From Deltaproteobacteria bacterium (GTDB lineage Bacteria; Desulfobacterota; Desulfobacteria; Desulfobacterales; G020354645), in assembly GCA_020354645.1 (NCBI GenBank), contig CP070652.1:3552163-3616162 (forward strand): a stretch of 64,000 nt of DNA. Reading direction: 5' to 3'. The notes below the pieces were generated by a model, which worked only from the letters and a program-made list of their open reading frames with translations, ran no database searches and had not been told where the DNA came from. Position numbers and translations under genes: made by a program. Numbering within the stretch: position 1 is the first letter of the stretch; each line of letters opens with the position of its first letter. Shown piece after piece: positions 36,252 through 45,154 of the stretch.

Positions 36252-38273
36252 TCACCATAATATCACCAGCAATAAGCCGATAAAGACAATGAGAATATAT
36301 GTAATGTTATAGAAGAAAACATCCGTATCGGTCCGAAAGTGAATCAGCACACCGTGGAATTTTCGGGTAATAAGGTCGGGAAATTTCCGGTGAACCAGGT
36401 TATCGAATCCATCCTCGAGGTAGTCAGCTACAAAATCAGCCAGTTTCAGCGCTCCATCCACGAAGACTTTGTAATAAAAGCCATCTATGAACCACCTGCG
36501 CCAGAAGAACCCATGGAGGATTTGCAGGATCGCGAATTTGTTCAATAATACCCGCGGATCTTTTTTCCGCACTATATACAGAAAATAGGCAGGCAGGGCA
36601 CCCAGCATAACAGACAAAACGGAAAGGACCGAGACAACTAAATGGTAGTTTATCGAATGGTTTTCAGGATGTTTGACGGGCAAATGAAGTCTCCCTACCA
36701 AATCGGATTGGAATGCTGCACTTAGCAGATGCTCCACGCGGGGCCCCAAAAATCCGAGCAGAACTATAATTCCTGCCAATACAGCACATGCACCCCACAT
36801 CGTACGGTCGGCTTCATGGGGATTCCCGCCCGCCTGCTTAACATGTTTTACATGCATGCTCTCTGGTCCGTAAAAGACCATGCCTATCAAACGGGTGGTA
36901 TAGAATGATGTTAAGGTTACGGTAACCATAGCGAGCACGAATATTGAAATCGCCTGGGCCTCCAAGGAGGAGAGAAGAATAGCGTCTTTGCTCCAGAAAC
37001 CCGGCAAAGGTGGAAGGCCCATTAAACTGAGCGCTGCGACCAGCATGAAAATCCAGGTCAACGGCATATACTTCCTCATGGAACCCATTTCGGTCATGTA
37101 GATAGAATGAGCGGCATGGATGATCGAACCTGCGCATAAAAAAAGACAGGCCTTGAATACCGCGTGGCTTAACAAGTGAAATATTCCGGAAGTCGCACCG
37201 CTGACCAATGCTGACGGGCTTAATCCTGCAACTCCCAGGCCAATCCACATATAGCCTATTTGGCTGACCGTCGAAAAAGCGAGTGCCTTTTTGAGCTCCA
37301 ACGCCACCAAACCCTGGGTTGCTGCCACAAATGCCGTAATAACGCCTACCCAGGCCGTTATCGTAAAGAATGTGGATGCTTCACCGATTCCGGTCACCCA
37401 ATAGCCATAGTAGAATATGGGAATAAGTCGGGCGACGAGATAAACGCCGCTTTTTACCATAGTTGCCGCATGAATCAAAGCCGAAACCGGACCAGGGCCT
37501 GCCATGGCTTCGGGAAGCCATTCATGGAGTGGGAATTGAGCGGATTTCCCGATAGGTCCGGCAAGAAGAAGAAAACTCACCAATATGATCATCCCCGGTG
37601 TCTCAGCCATCGCTGGCATCCAGCTGGAGGACGTCTTAATAAGTTCATGAAGGTTTAAGGTGCCGGAATAGAAAAATATGATCAGAATACCACCCAACAT
37701 GATGAGATCACCGAAGCTCGTAACAACCAGTGCTTTTAATCCGCAGTGAGTGGGTGAGGCGTACTTCGTGGGAGGAGGTCCGCCGATCCAATATTTCTTC
37801 TCGTCCTTATAATAATGCCCAATCAGGGCGTAGCTGCACAAACCAACGAGCTTCCATCCGATAAAGAGCAATAGAAAATTATTGCTGAGAACCAGTAGAA
37901 GCATGCTGCCAATAAACAGGTTTACCAAGGTCCAAAAGCGGGTGATGTCCGGATCGCCCTTCATATACCCCAAACAGTATACGGTGATGATGAAGCTTAT
38001 AACCGCCACCACATTGGCTAAAATGATGCTCAATGGATCCACCAGGATACCGAATTCCACTACAAAGGGAACGCTGAGCCACACCACAGAGCTTTCGATG
38101 GGCAGTGATTCAGGATTGAATAAGTAAGGTAAAAGCATCAGGCTGGCCAGCGCCGATAGGAAGGGTAAGAACACCGCGGCAAAATCTCTGAACTTTGAAT
38201 GAACCTTAGCGAGTACAGGAATTGAAAGCACCCCGATAAAGGGAAAAAGTACACATAACCACGCAAATTTCAA
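36252..38273 (-). CDS. NuoL/MrpA-like antiporter subunit
   Basis: 673 residues from a TTG start preceded by GGAGG. NuoL-type landmarks: YMKGDPDITRFW, KLVGLCSYALIGHYY, LHEWLPEAMAGPGPVSALIHAATMVKSGVYL and ALELKKALAFSTVSQIGYM. The C-terminus has an extra membrane anchor after an amphipathic stretch, as in NuoL's lateral helix. It is 26 bp from the next gene. It translocates H+ or Na+ as part of a multisubunit complex. Confidence 0.9.
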   Translation of the reverse strand: MKFAWLCVLFPFIGVLSIPVLAKVHSKFRDFAAVFLPFLSALASLMLLPYLFNPESLPIESSVVWLSVPFVVEFGILVDPLSIILANVVAVISFIITVYCLGYMKGDPDITRFWTLVNLFIGSMLLLVLSNNFLLLFIGWKLVGLCSYALIGHYYKDEKKYWIGGPPPTKYASPTHCGLKALVVTSFGDLIMLGGILIIFFYSGTLNLHELIKTSSSWMPAMAETPGMIILVSFLLLAGPIGKSAQFPLHEWLPEAMAGPGPVSALIHAATMVKSGVYLVARLIPIFYYGYWVTGIGEASTFFTITAWVGVITAFVAATQGLVALELKKALAFSTVSQIGYMWIGLGVAGLSPSALVSGATSGIFHLLSHAVFKACLFLCAGSIIHAAHSIYMTEMGSMRKYMPLTWIFMLVAALSLMGLPPLPGFWSKDAILLSSLEAQAISIFVLAMVTVTLTSFYTTRLIGMVFYGPESMHVKHVKQAGGNPHEADRTMWGACAVLAGIIVLLGFLGPRVEHLLSAAFQSDLVGRLHLPVKHPENHSINYHLVVSVLSVLSVMLGALPAYFLYIVRKKDPRVLLNKFAILQILHGFFWRRWFIDGFYYKVFVDGALKLADFVADYLEDGFDNLVHRKFPDLITRKFHGVLIHFRTDTDVFFYNITYILIVFIGLLLVILW

Positions 38274-38321
38274 CTCAGCTACCTCCGATCACTACAAAGA
38301 CCACCCGTCTCATGTCCTTTT

Positions 38322-39815
38322 TCAAAAACCTTCAGGGATGACGTATTGAATCACTGTGGAGACAATATCCGCACTGAAGATACCGGCGATAAGAATTCCT
38401 GCCGCCATGATTTGCATGGGAATAATCATGCTCAAAGGCGCCTCGTCCATGGGAACCTTTTCATAAGGTGTGCCACGAGAATAATCCGGCATGGGTGTTT
38501 CAAACGATGCGATCTGGATAATTCTAAAGAAATAAACGCCGTTGAGGATGCTGCTAAATAGCAGTATTCCCACAAAAACCCACTGCTTTGCGTCAATGGA
38601 ACCTAATATGAGGTACAATTTACTGAAAAAGCCAAGCGTCGGGGGTATCCCGATCATGGAGAAAGCCCCAACAGTAAAGGCCAGCATGGTAAATGGCATC
38701 TTTCGGTATAAATTTTCAAGTTCCCTCGTGTTACACGCGCTTTTTTTATACACGACGGCACCTGCCACTGCGAACACACAACCTTTCGTAATTATTTCGT
38801 TGAAAATATGGAGGACCGCGCCGGTAAGTCCAAATCTGTTAGCCAGTCCAATGCCTAAAGCGATATAACCAATCTGGGCCACAACAGAGTAGGAGAGCAT
38901 TTTTTTTAGATTGGTTTGGGCAATCGCATAAATGGAACCGACAACTATGGCAACGGCCGCCATCCAAGCGAGAATAGTGGTTGCCGGAATCTCTTCAATG
39001 GAAAAATAAGGTTTAAAGACAGAAAATATAACTCTGATTAATACATAGGCCATTACTTTGGTCATTAACGGGGCAACGGTCGTACTGACCGCAGATGGGG
39101 CATAGGTATAGGCATCAGGCAGCCAAGCATGTAAGGGAAACAAAGCCATCTTTATACCTATCCCGACCAGGATAAACGCAAAACCTACCAACACCGTTTT
39201 TGATTGATACATGTGTGGTAATAACTCAGATAAATTTGCAATGTTCAGTGACCCGGTTATGATATATAAATAGCCCACCCCCAATAAGTACCAACTCGCC
39301 CCGATGGTGCCCATGACCAGATAGCGAAAGCTGGCAAACACAGCCTTCTTTTGTCCCATGGCAATTAGGGCATAACCAGATAAAGATGCAACTTCCAGCA
39401 ACACAAAAAGGTTAAACATATCCCCGGTTATTGTTATGCCAAGCAGCCCTGTTATCAGTAAAAGGAACAGGCTCCAAAATTGGGATCTCTTTTCCGGCAA
39501 TTCCTGTTCGACGCTTCTTTTTGAGTGAACCGCCACCAGCAAGCTTAACAAAGAAACCGCCACCAGCATAAAGGCATTCAGGTGGTCAACGAAGTATTCA
39601 ATACCCCAAGGTGGTTGCCAGCCTCCCAGCCAGTAATGAATCGGACCTTGGTTAATAACACTTGAAAGGATGATACCAGCGGAAAGTACACATACAGATA
39701 TCGCGGTTACAACCAGCGGAAAACAAATCCTTTTACTCCACAAACCGGTTACAACCACAAAGAAAGACATTACCAGCGGAAATACAACGATTATGGCGGG
39801 AAGTTGCTGGATCAT
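38322..39815 (-). CDS. mrpD: MrpD/NuoN-like antiporter subunit
   Basis: 497 residues, about 14 spans. Landmarks: LFVLLEVASLSGYALIA, MALFPLHAWLPDAYTYAPSAVSTTVAPLMTKVMAYVLIR and QTNLKKMLSYSVVAQIGYIALG. Together with the NuoL-like and NuoM-like proteins it gives three large antiporter subunits in one operon. It starts 18 bp after the cyclic-nucleotide-binding gene. Confidence 0.9.
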   Translation of the reverse strand: MIQQLPAIIVVFPLVMSFFVVVTGLWSKRICFPLVVTAISVCVLSAGIILSSVINQGPIHYWLGGWQPPWGIEYFVDHLNAFMLVAVSLLSLLVAVHSKRSVEQELPEKRSQFWSLFLLLITGLLGITITGDMFNLFVLLEVASLSGYALIAMGQKKAVFASFRYLVMGTIGASWYLLGVGYLYIITGSLNIANLSELLPHMYQSKTVLVGFAFILVGIGIKMALFPLHAWLPDAYTYAPSAVSTTVAPLMTKVMAYVLIRVIFSVFKPYFSIEEIPATTILAWMAAVAIVVGSIYAIAQTNLKKMLSYSVVAQIGYIALGIGLANRFGLTGAVLHIFNEIITKGCVFAVAGAVVYKKSACNTRELENLYRKMPFTMLAFTVGAFSMIGIPPTLGFFSKLYLILGSIDAKQWVFVGILLFSSILNGVYFFRIIQIASFETPMPDYSRGTPYEKVPMDEAPLSMIIPMQIMAAGILIAGIFSADIVSTVIQYVIPEGF

Positions 39816-39833
39816 TTTTGATTGTGCCGATTA

Positions 39834-40316
39834 CTATTCATCATTAAGGCTTTTAATGTCGGGATGCTGGGTAAGTACCCGAATAAATTGTTCCGTGCGG
39901 TGATCCAGGCGCCGCTTAAGAACTCTAAGCAGGCCCTGGTTCATAATGTAGCCCATGGTGTGATCGTCATTAAGAATCTTTTTAATCTTTTCTCCTTTGA
40001 TAGAATATACTTCACAGGGTTCGGCTGCAATGGCATTCAGCGTATAATTTCCTTCCTCAAGCATGGCAGACCACCCAAAAGAGTAGCCCGGCTTAACTGA
40101 GCCGGCAGAAAAACTTAATTTGTCGGATATTCTTTTTTCTAAAACCACTTTACCTCGCTTTAATAGATAAAATTGGATACCCTTATCTCCTTCTTTAAAG
40201 ATAACCTCGCGTTCGTCAAAATGAAGAATATCAACAATTGGAATTATTTTGTCGAGCATCTCATCGGTGAGATACCTTAAAACCAGAATACTCTTTAAAT
40301 CTTCTCTGGAGACCAT
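39834..40316 (-). CDS. Cyclic-nucleotide-binding-domain protein embedded in the antiporter operon
   Basis: 160 residues, essentially one CAP_ED domain. It reads VDILHFDEREVIFKEGDKGIQFYLLKRGKVVLEK then FGWSAMLEEGNYTLNAIAAEPCEVYSIKG. The canonical phosphate-binding cassette (GExA ... RxA) is degenerate: FGWSAML replaces FGELAL and the Arg is missing. It may therefore bind another ligand or none. There is no HTH, so it is not a Crp-type regulator. It probably modulates the antiporter complex. Confidence 0.85.
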   Translation of the reverse strand: MVSREDLKSILVLRYLTDEMLDKIIPIVDILHFDEREVIFKEGDKGIQFYLLKRGKVVLEKRISDKLSFSAGSVKPGYSFGWSAMLEEGNYTLNAIAAEPCEVYSIKGEKIKKILNDDHTMGYIMNQGLLRVLKRRLDHRTEQFIRVLTQHPDIKSLNDE

Positions 40317-40344
40317 GATTTACTCCCTAACCCGGACAAACCGG

Positions 40345-40405
40345 TAAAAAGGGTTCAAGGTTCAGGGTTCAAGGTTCAGGGTTCAGAGTTCAAAGTTACA
40401 GGTTC
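40345..40405. repeat. Short tandem GTTCAAGGTTCAGG repeats
   Basis: About four imperfect copies of GGTTCAAGGTTCAGG lie between the mrpC-like and the cyclic-nucleotide-binding genes. The units are adjacent, without spacers. Confidence 0.7.
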
Positions 40406-40799
40406 ATTGTTCTCTGATCCGTGTGTGAATTTCGTCCTCCTCAAGAGTGTTGTACTGGCGATAAATCTTTATAGCAAGTGCCAGCGCTACGCCGAGGGTT
40501 GCAACGGCAACTACAATGGCGGTAAGCATTAGTACATGCGGCAATGGGTTTATATAATCAGAGGCATGCACTGCGTGCCCAACCGCATCGTGACCGTGCG
40601 AGATAATTGGGAGTGTTGCACCTTTTTTGGCACCAATTGAAATATAAAAGAGGATAATGGCTGTCTGAACAATGTTCATGCCGATGATCTTTTTTACCAG
40701 ATTTTTCTTGGTTATAATGGCATAAAACCCGATCATCATGAGAATTATGTACACCCAGTAATTGTATTTCGAAATAAGGACAGCAACCAGATCATTCAT
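40404..40799 (-). CDS. mrpC: MrpC/NuoK-like subunit
   Basis: 131 residues, three membrane spans: YWVYIILMMIGFYAIITKKN, IIGMNIVQTAIILFYISIG and PHVLMLTAIVVAVATLGVALALAIKI. The MnhC/NuoK family has the same conserved glutamate-poor helices and length. Its start lies 2 bp from the MrpB-like stop. Confidence 0.88.
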   Translation of the reverse strand: MNDLVAVLISKYNYWVYIILMMIGFYAIITKKNLVKKIIGMNIVQTAIILFYISIGAKKGATLPIISHGHDAVGHAVHASDYINPLPHVLMLTAIVVAVATLGVALALAIKIYRQYNTLEEDEIHTRIREQ

Positions 40800-40801
40800 T
40801 G

Positions 40802-41632
40802 CTAAAGGCCTTCATCTTGTTTTCCGACAGAAGATAAATTGTAATACAGGGACACCATGACAGCCATCACAGCGACCCCGACACCGATTTCGACAATCAG
40901 AATACCGTGTGAGCGCGCTGAGACGGGATCCACCCCGAGAATGGCCGCAAGGCCGCTGTAGTCCAAATAATTCACCCCGAAAAGAAGGCAAAGGGCACCC
41001 GTACTGGCATAAATAAAAACACCTGCTGCGGATAAAAGGATCACTGCCTTTTCACTCATCCGTTTTATGGTCGTCCTGAGATCGTGGGAAATCGCATATA
41101 GGATTAAGGTGGCACCGAGGATGACCCCGCCTTGAAATCCGCCGCCTGGACTGTGGTGCCCATGCGCAATAACATAAAGGGCAAAGAGCTGTACAAAAGG
41201 AACTACCACTCGGCAGGCTGTTTTAATAATCAAATCATAGGGAACCCATTGTAAGTCAACCCTTTCAAAGTCAGTCGAGTCTTCGGGTAGTTTGCCGCCT
41301 TTTTTGATTCGAAGTATTATCCCGGTGGGGATATGACGGTATAGGCGAGTTTCCGGGGCCTGATGTGTATATGTCCGCAGTAAAAAGATACAGGCAATGC
41401 CGGCACAGAAGATAACGATTGTTTCAAACATGGTGTCGTACCCCCGATAGTCGGCAAGAACGGCTGTGACAATATTCGGTACGGAGGTATCTTCCATGGT
41501 TGTTTCGATATAATAAGGGGATACGTGAGTGCTTGCTGGAGACGCTGGATCACCCCATTCCGGAAAATCAACGGTTCCATAGATTAGCAGACATCCACAC
41601 AATAAGACGACTATTAAACCGGCAATTTTCAA
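40802..41632 (-). CDS. mrpB: MrpB-like subunit (MbhE plus MbhF/MnhB domains)
   Basis: 276 residues. The TTG at 41632 overlaps the stop codon of the preceding gene (ATTGA arrangement), which is preferred to an out-of-context ATG 123 bp upstream. The N-terminal part has one or two spans (MbhE-like). The C-terminal half is MnhB-like with IAHGHHSPGGGFQGGVILGATLILY. The fused arrangement resembles membrane-bound hydrogenase (Mbh) antiporter modules. Confidence 0.87.
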   Translation of the reverse strand: MKIAGLIVVLLCGCLLIYGTVDFPEWGDPASPASTHVSPYYIETTMEDTSVPNIVTAVLADYRGYDTMFETIVIFCAGIACIFLLRTYTHQAPETRLYRHIPTGIILRIKKGGKLPEDSTDFERVDLQWVPYDLIIKTACRVVVPFVQLFALYVIAHGHHSPGGGFQGGVILGATLILYAISHDLRTTIKRMSEKAVILLSAAGVFIYASTGALCLLFGVNYLDYSGLAAILGVDPVSARSHGILIVEIGVGVAVMAVMVSLYYNLSSVGKQDEGL

Positions 41633-41874
41633 TCTTTTGTCCTTCTGGTAGTGCGGAAAACCGCTGCAACAAAAAATACCGTACTTACGCCGGCACCAAC
41701 TGAGGCTTCGGTGAAGGCCACATCCACAGCTCCCATGATGGCCCAAAGCAGGCACATCATGAAGCTGTATGCACCGAATAGGATCGCAGCGCCCAGGAGA
41801 TCCTTTACAGTTATTGCCCCGAGAGCTAAAATGATTACCAAGCTCAGTATAATATGATCAAGTTGCCAGGTCAT
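41629..41874 (-). CDS. MbhD/DUF4040-like small subunit (MrpB/MrpA C-terminal type)
   Basis: 81 residues, three spans, with LGAAILFGAYSFMMCLLWAIMGAVDVAFTEASVGAGVSTVFF. This matches the DUF4040/MbhD domain, which in MrpA is its C-terminal part. The ATG at 41874 (AAAGGAAG upstream) overlaps mrpG by 17 bp. A frame from 41937 is rejected because it is mostly antiparallel overlap. Confidence 0.85.
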   Translation of the reverse strand: MTWQLDHIILSLVIILALGAITVKDLLGAAILFGAYSFMMCLLWAIMGAVDVAFTEASVGAGVSTVFFVAAVFRTTRRTKD

Positions 41875-42205
41875 TTTCTTCCTTTGTTTCTTCTTTGGTC
41901 CATGGACCGAGACCTGCTCTGACGCCAGCGTCAACAATGGCGTGGGTGGCCGTGGGGCTGGTTATAAAAAGAAACGCTACAATTAGTATAATTTTTAAGC
42001 TGGACAGGACGGTTCCGATAGAGAAGTCATGAAGGTTGTATAAGGCCACCGCTGTCATCGTCATGAGGATTCCCATGGTGTCGAGTTTTCCAGCCGGATG
42101 AAGACGCGAATAAAAATCAGGCATTCGGATAATACCGACTGCGCCGCCTGTGAAAAACAATAGACCGCAAATTAACAGTATCGTGCTAACAATATTCATC
42201 ATCAC
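41858..42205 (-). CDS. mrpG: MrpG-like subunit
   Basis: 115 residues, three spans, containing GLLFFTGGAVGIIRMPDFYSRLHPAGKLDTMG, the signature of MnhG/PhaG. Three consecutive ATGs make the exact start unsure. It overlaps the following small gene. Confidence 0.92.
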   Translation of the reverse strand: MMMNIVSTILLICGLLFFTGGAVGIIRMPDFYSRLHPAGKLDTMGILMTMTAVALYNLHDFSIGTVLSSLKIILIVAFLFITSPTATHAIVDAGVRAGLGPWTKEETKEENDLAT

Positions 42206-42237
42206 TTGGGTATTACGACATTTTTATGTGAATTTTG

Positions 42238-42525
42238 TCAATCTCGCGGTGTTTCATCATACAGGCCCTTTCTTTTTTGAAAGTATCGTGAGGCTGCGAG
42301 CACCGCGATAAAGTTCAACATTGCATAGGCCAGGGCAATATCTATGAACAGATCCACTCTGTGATAAATCAATCCTATCAAAACCAGTAAAGCCGTCGTT
42401 TTGCTGCCAATGGCATTCACACCGATCAGGCGGTCCAGAATCGTTGGCCCGAATACCGCTCTGTAGAGGGATATTGCCATGATAATACTTAAATATATGC
42501 TGGAATAAAAAAACACCGTATCCAT
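42238..42525 (-). CDS. mrpF: MrpF-like subunit
   Basis: 95 residues with three spans: YLSIIMAISLYRAVFGPTILDRLIGVNAIGSKTTALLVLIG then DIALAYAMLNFIAVLAASRYF. Typical of MnhF/PhaF. Its ATG starts at the base after the mrpE stop region. Confidence 0.92.
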   Translation of the reverse strand: MDTVFFYSSIYLSIIMAISLYRAVFGPTILDRLIGVNAIGSKTTALLVLIGLIYHRVDLFIDIALAYAMLNFIAVLAASRYFQKRKGLYDETPRD

Positions 42526-43101
42526 TTATTCACCTAAGATTTTGGCCACCCTTTTTTCCATTTCACCGGGCAATGATTGGCCACACTTTTCATCGATAGC
42601 ATGAACCGCGTAATCACCGTAGATGGATACAAATACGGTGATGGTTCCTGGAGTCAGGGTTATTGAGTTGGCAAATATTAAATGGGACATTTCTCGATTG
42701 AGTCTGCTCTTGAATCTGATAATCCTGGGATCGATGAGTTCCATCATTTTGGGGTGAAATACGAGATACATAACATGAATATTTGCAAGGAAAACCTGAT
42801 AGAGCAACCAGGGAAGATACTGAATAAAAAGGAGCCATTGGTATGGCAATCCTTTTTTTCTGGTGTCAGAAAGCATCAGGTCACCTGAAAAAGAGGCCAC
42901 AATCAGGCAAGATATGATACCCAGTGTGAGATGAAACAGGTCAAATTTTCCAGAAAGAACGATCCAGGTAGCAAAAGCGACAAAAAAAGTAAGCAAGAAA
43001 GGAGTTCGGGATTTTTTGGTTGGGGGAATTTTTAACGAACTCTGGTTGCTTTCGGGTTGTGACTGTTTTTGATGGCTATATTGTTTCTCTCGATCAACCA
43101 T
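42526..43101 (-). CDS. mrpE: MrpE-like subunit
   Basis: 191 residues. A polar N-terminal tail of about 30 residues is followed by MnhE-type sequence, including WLLYQVFLANIHVMYLVFHPK and SLTPGT-like ANSITLTPGTITVFVSI. First gene of the antiporter operon (mrpE-F-G-mbhD-B-C-cNMP-D-L-M). No hydrogenase or NADH dehydrogenase genes are attached. Confidence 0.9.
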   Translation of the reverse strand: MVDREKQYSHQKQSQPESNQSSLKIPPTKKSRTPFLLTFFVAFATWIVLSGKFDLFHLTLGIISCLIVASFSGDLMLSDTRKKGLPYQWLLFIQYLPWLLYQVFLANIHVMYLVFHPKMMELIDPRIIRFKSRLNREMSHLIFANSITLTPGTITVFVSIYGDYAVHAIDEKCGQSLPGEMEKRVAKILGE

Positions 43102-43285
43102 AAGTTTAGATGAGCGGTTTCAGTTAGCTAAGCTGATTCAGCGCGCAAAAAATGACTCCACGGGTGGTCAAATAAGCCGCATGGTTTATTGTATTCGATC
43201 TAATTTCGCTAAGCGCAACATATGGTTACGTTGCTTGACACCGGTCGTGTAAGGTTTCGTTTAAAAGTTCAAGAATAATCCGTGC

Positions 43286-43897
43286 TCAGGGTTTGACCAA
43301 TTCGCAAATTAACTCGCTGGCAGTTTCAAAATCGAGTTTGCTGGTGTTCAGTACAAGGTGATACCTGTCCGGTTGATCGTAGTCGGTTTCACCGAGTTTG
43401 CGGTAAAGGTTCGCTCTTCGCCGGTCATCCTGACCGACGGCCCGAACAGCCTGATCATAGGTAAGATCATATTTTTCTTCAAAAAACTTCACGCGATCTG
43501 CATTCTCGGCTCGGATGAGCACATGGAAAACATTGTCATGATCTTTGAGCACATATTGACTGCCTCTGCCGATGATAACCGCATTTCCATCATCAGCGAT
43601 TTCAACGATTATTTTTCGCAGGACATCAACATATATTTCCTCGTCTATTGTGTCCTGTTTTCGGCTGAGAATCATATCCTTTAGGCTTTTGGGAACGATG
43701 TCTGCGATTGCCTTTTTAAATGTTCCACCGGTTTCTTTTTCGAGCGCATCTACCGATTCTGCCGAAACTTTTGCCTTTATCGAAACCATTTGAATGACTT
43801 CATTGTCATAAAATTCATATCGCAACTTTTTGGCAACCATTTCCCCCAAGGTTCGTCCACCCGCTCCAAATTGACGAGAAATTGTAATAACTGACAT
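43286..43897 (-). CDS. Cytidylate kinase-like protein (paralogue 1)
   Basis: 203 residues of the cytidylate kinase-like (Cytidylate_kin2) family. P-loop-like start MSVITISRQFGAGGRTLGEM with the GxxGxGK-type loop, then VIIGRGSQYVLKD and RRANLYRKLGETDYDQPDRYHLVLN. The ATG at 43897 follows GGAGGAGAAGC. It is homologous to the next gene and probably arose by tandem duplication. The true substrate of this family is not established. Confidence 0.85.
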   Translation of the reverse strand: MSVITISRQFGAGGRTLGEMVAKKLRYEFYDNEVIQMVSIKAKVSAESVDALEKETGGTFKKAIADIVPKSLKDMILSRKQDTIDEEIYVDVLRKIIVEIADDGNAVIIGRGSQYVLKDHDNVFHVLIRAENADRVKFFEEKYDLTYDQAVRAVGQDDRRRANLYRKLGETDYDQPDRYHLVLNTSKLDFETASELICELVKP

Positions 43898-44017
43898 ACG
43901 CTTCTCCTCCGAAAACATTTGGGGTCGATTGTTCTCAATTTCGTTAATGGTCGAATTCATAAAAAATGATGAAAAAGTTTCCTATTTTCCCCGATATTCG
44001 GATTTCCTCGTAGAAAG

Positions 44018-44632
44018 CTATGATGGTTTAATCAGCAGACAAATAAGTTTGCAGGCCCTCTGGATGTCAACTTTGCTCATGTTTAAAACCAAGTGATAAT
44101 GCGCCGGACTGTCATAGTCTTCTTTGCCGAATTTGCGGTATAGATTGATCCTTCGCTTATCCTCCAAGTTTACACTATTAATGGCATGCTTTGTGAAAAG
44201 ATCATATTTTTCTTCCATAAACCTTATGCGGTATTCTTTGTCAGCAACCAGCAGTACGTGCTTTGCATCTTTGTAATCCTTTAGAATATATTGACTCCCT
44301 CTGCCGAGTATAACGGCATTTCCTTCATCAGCAATCTTTCGAATAATATCATGAAGCAGATCGACATAAATTTCCTCATCAATGTAACCCCGTTGATCAT
44401 CAAGGATGCGGTCAATTAAGCCTTTTGGGACCAGTTGGGAGATGAATCGCTGAAATTTTCCGCCCGCTTCCTTTTCCATTGACTCCACCCAGTGGGTTGA
44501 AACTCGGGCCTTTTTTGCAACCATCTGAATGATTTCATTATCAAAAAAATTATAATCCAATGTCTTGGAAACCATTCTGCCCAAGGTCAATCCGCCGGCT
44601 CCAAACTGTCTTGATATTGTTATCACGTTCAT
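44018..44632 (-). CDS. Cytidylate kinase-like protein (paralogue 2)
   Basis: 204 residues, aligned throughout with its neighbour: MNVITISRQFGAGGLTLGRM, VILGRGSQYILKD and RRINLYRKFGKEDYDSPAHYHLVLN. It starts at an ATG after AAGGAGT. It lies between the antiporter and Fo ATP synthase operons, upstream of paralogue 1 on the same strand. Confidence 0.85.
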   Translation of the reverse strand: MNVITISRQFGAGGLTLGRMVSKTLDYNFFDNEIIQMVAKKARVSTHWVESMEKEAGGKFQRFISQLVPKGLIDRILDDQRGYIDEEIYVDLLHDIIRKIADEGNAVILGRGSQYILKDYKDAKHVLLVADKEYRIRFMEEKYDLFTKHAINSVNLEDKRRINLYRKFGKEDYDSPAHYHLVLNMSKVDIQRACKLICLLIKPS

Positions 44633-44887
44633 GCAGTACTCCTTATCTCAGACATTGAAAGAATACCATATATATTTTGATATATTAAAAAGCAATACCA
44701 TGGTCAAGTCTGAATATTTTTTCAGAATTCTGAAAATTTTTTGAATACAAAAATATCTTAAGGAATAGATGCCGGCCACCGGTAAAAATAATGGTTGCAA
44801 TTTGTTATTGATGTGTTATCAAAACAGTTTTGACTCTTGACCAGCCGAAGGTATCCGGCATAACGTACCCCATGGGTATGGCTGAAA

Positions 44888-45154
44888 ATGTTTTTTGACT
44901 ATAAGAAACACCGAGCATGGGCCGAAAACCTTTCAATCGTAATGCAACTGGGCCTTACCATGGCGGGTTGCATTTGTTTTTGTTTTTTTGTGGGGCTGAT
45001 GCTGGACAAATGGCTGGGCATCCGGGGGATCTTTGTAACAATATTTACTGTGCTCGGGGTTGTGGGTGGTGCCATTGTTGTTTATCGACAGATCATGGAA
45101 ATAATTGAGCAGAAGGACAACGATCGAAACAGTTCTGGCAATGGAGTCAATTAG
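44888..45154 (+). CDS. atpZ: AtpZ-like assembly/accessory protein of ATP synthase
   Basis: 88 residues, two spans: LGLTMAGCICFCFFVGLMLDKWLGI and GIFVTIFTVLGVVGGAIVVYRQI. Typical AtpZ (ATPase gene 1-like) shape. It heads the Fo operon. Related AtpZ/AtpI proteins may help c-ring assembly or form a cation channel (family knowledge). Confidence 0.85.
   Translation: MFFDYKKHRAWAENLSIVMQLGLTMAGCICFCFFVGLMLDKWLGIRGIFVTIFTVLGVVGGAIVVYRQIMEIIEQKDNDRNSSGNGVN

Noticed and set aside
40345-40405. Small CRISPR array
   Set aside because: The GTTCAAGGTTCAGG units follow each other without spacers of constant length, and no cas genes are near.
34718-43101. Complex I (NADH dehydrogenase) operon
   Set aside because: NuoL-, NuoM-, NuoN- and NuoK-like proteins are present, but NuoB, C, D, E, F, G, H and I are all missing while mrpE, F and G are present.
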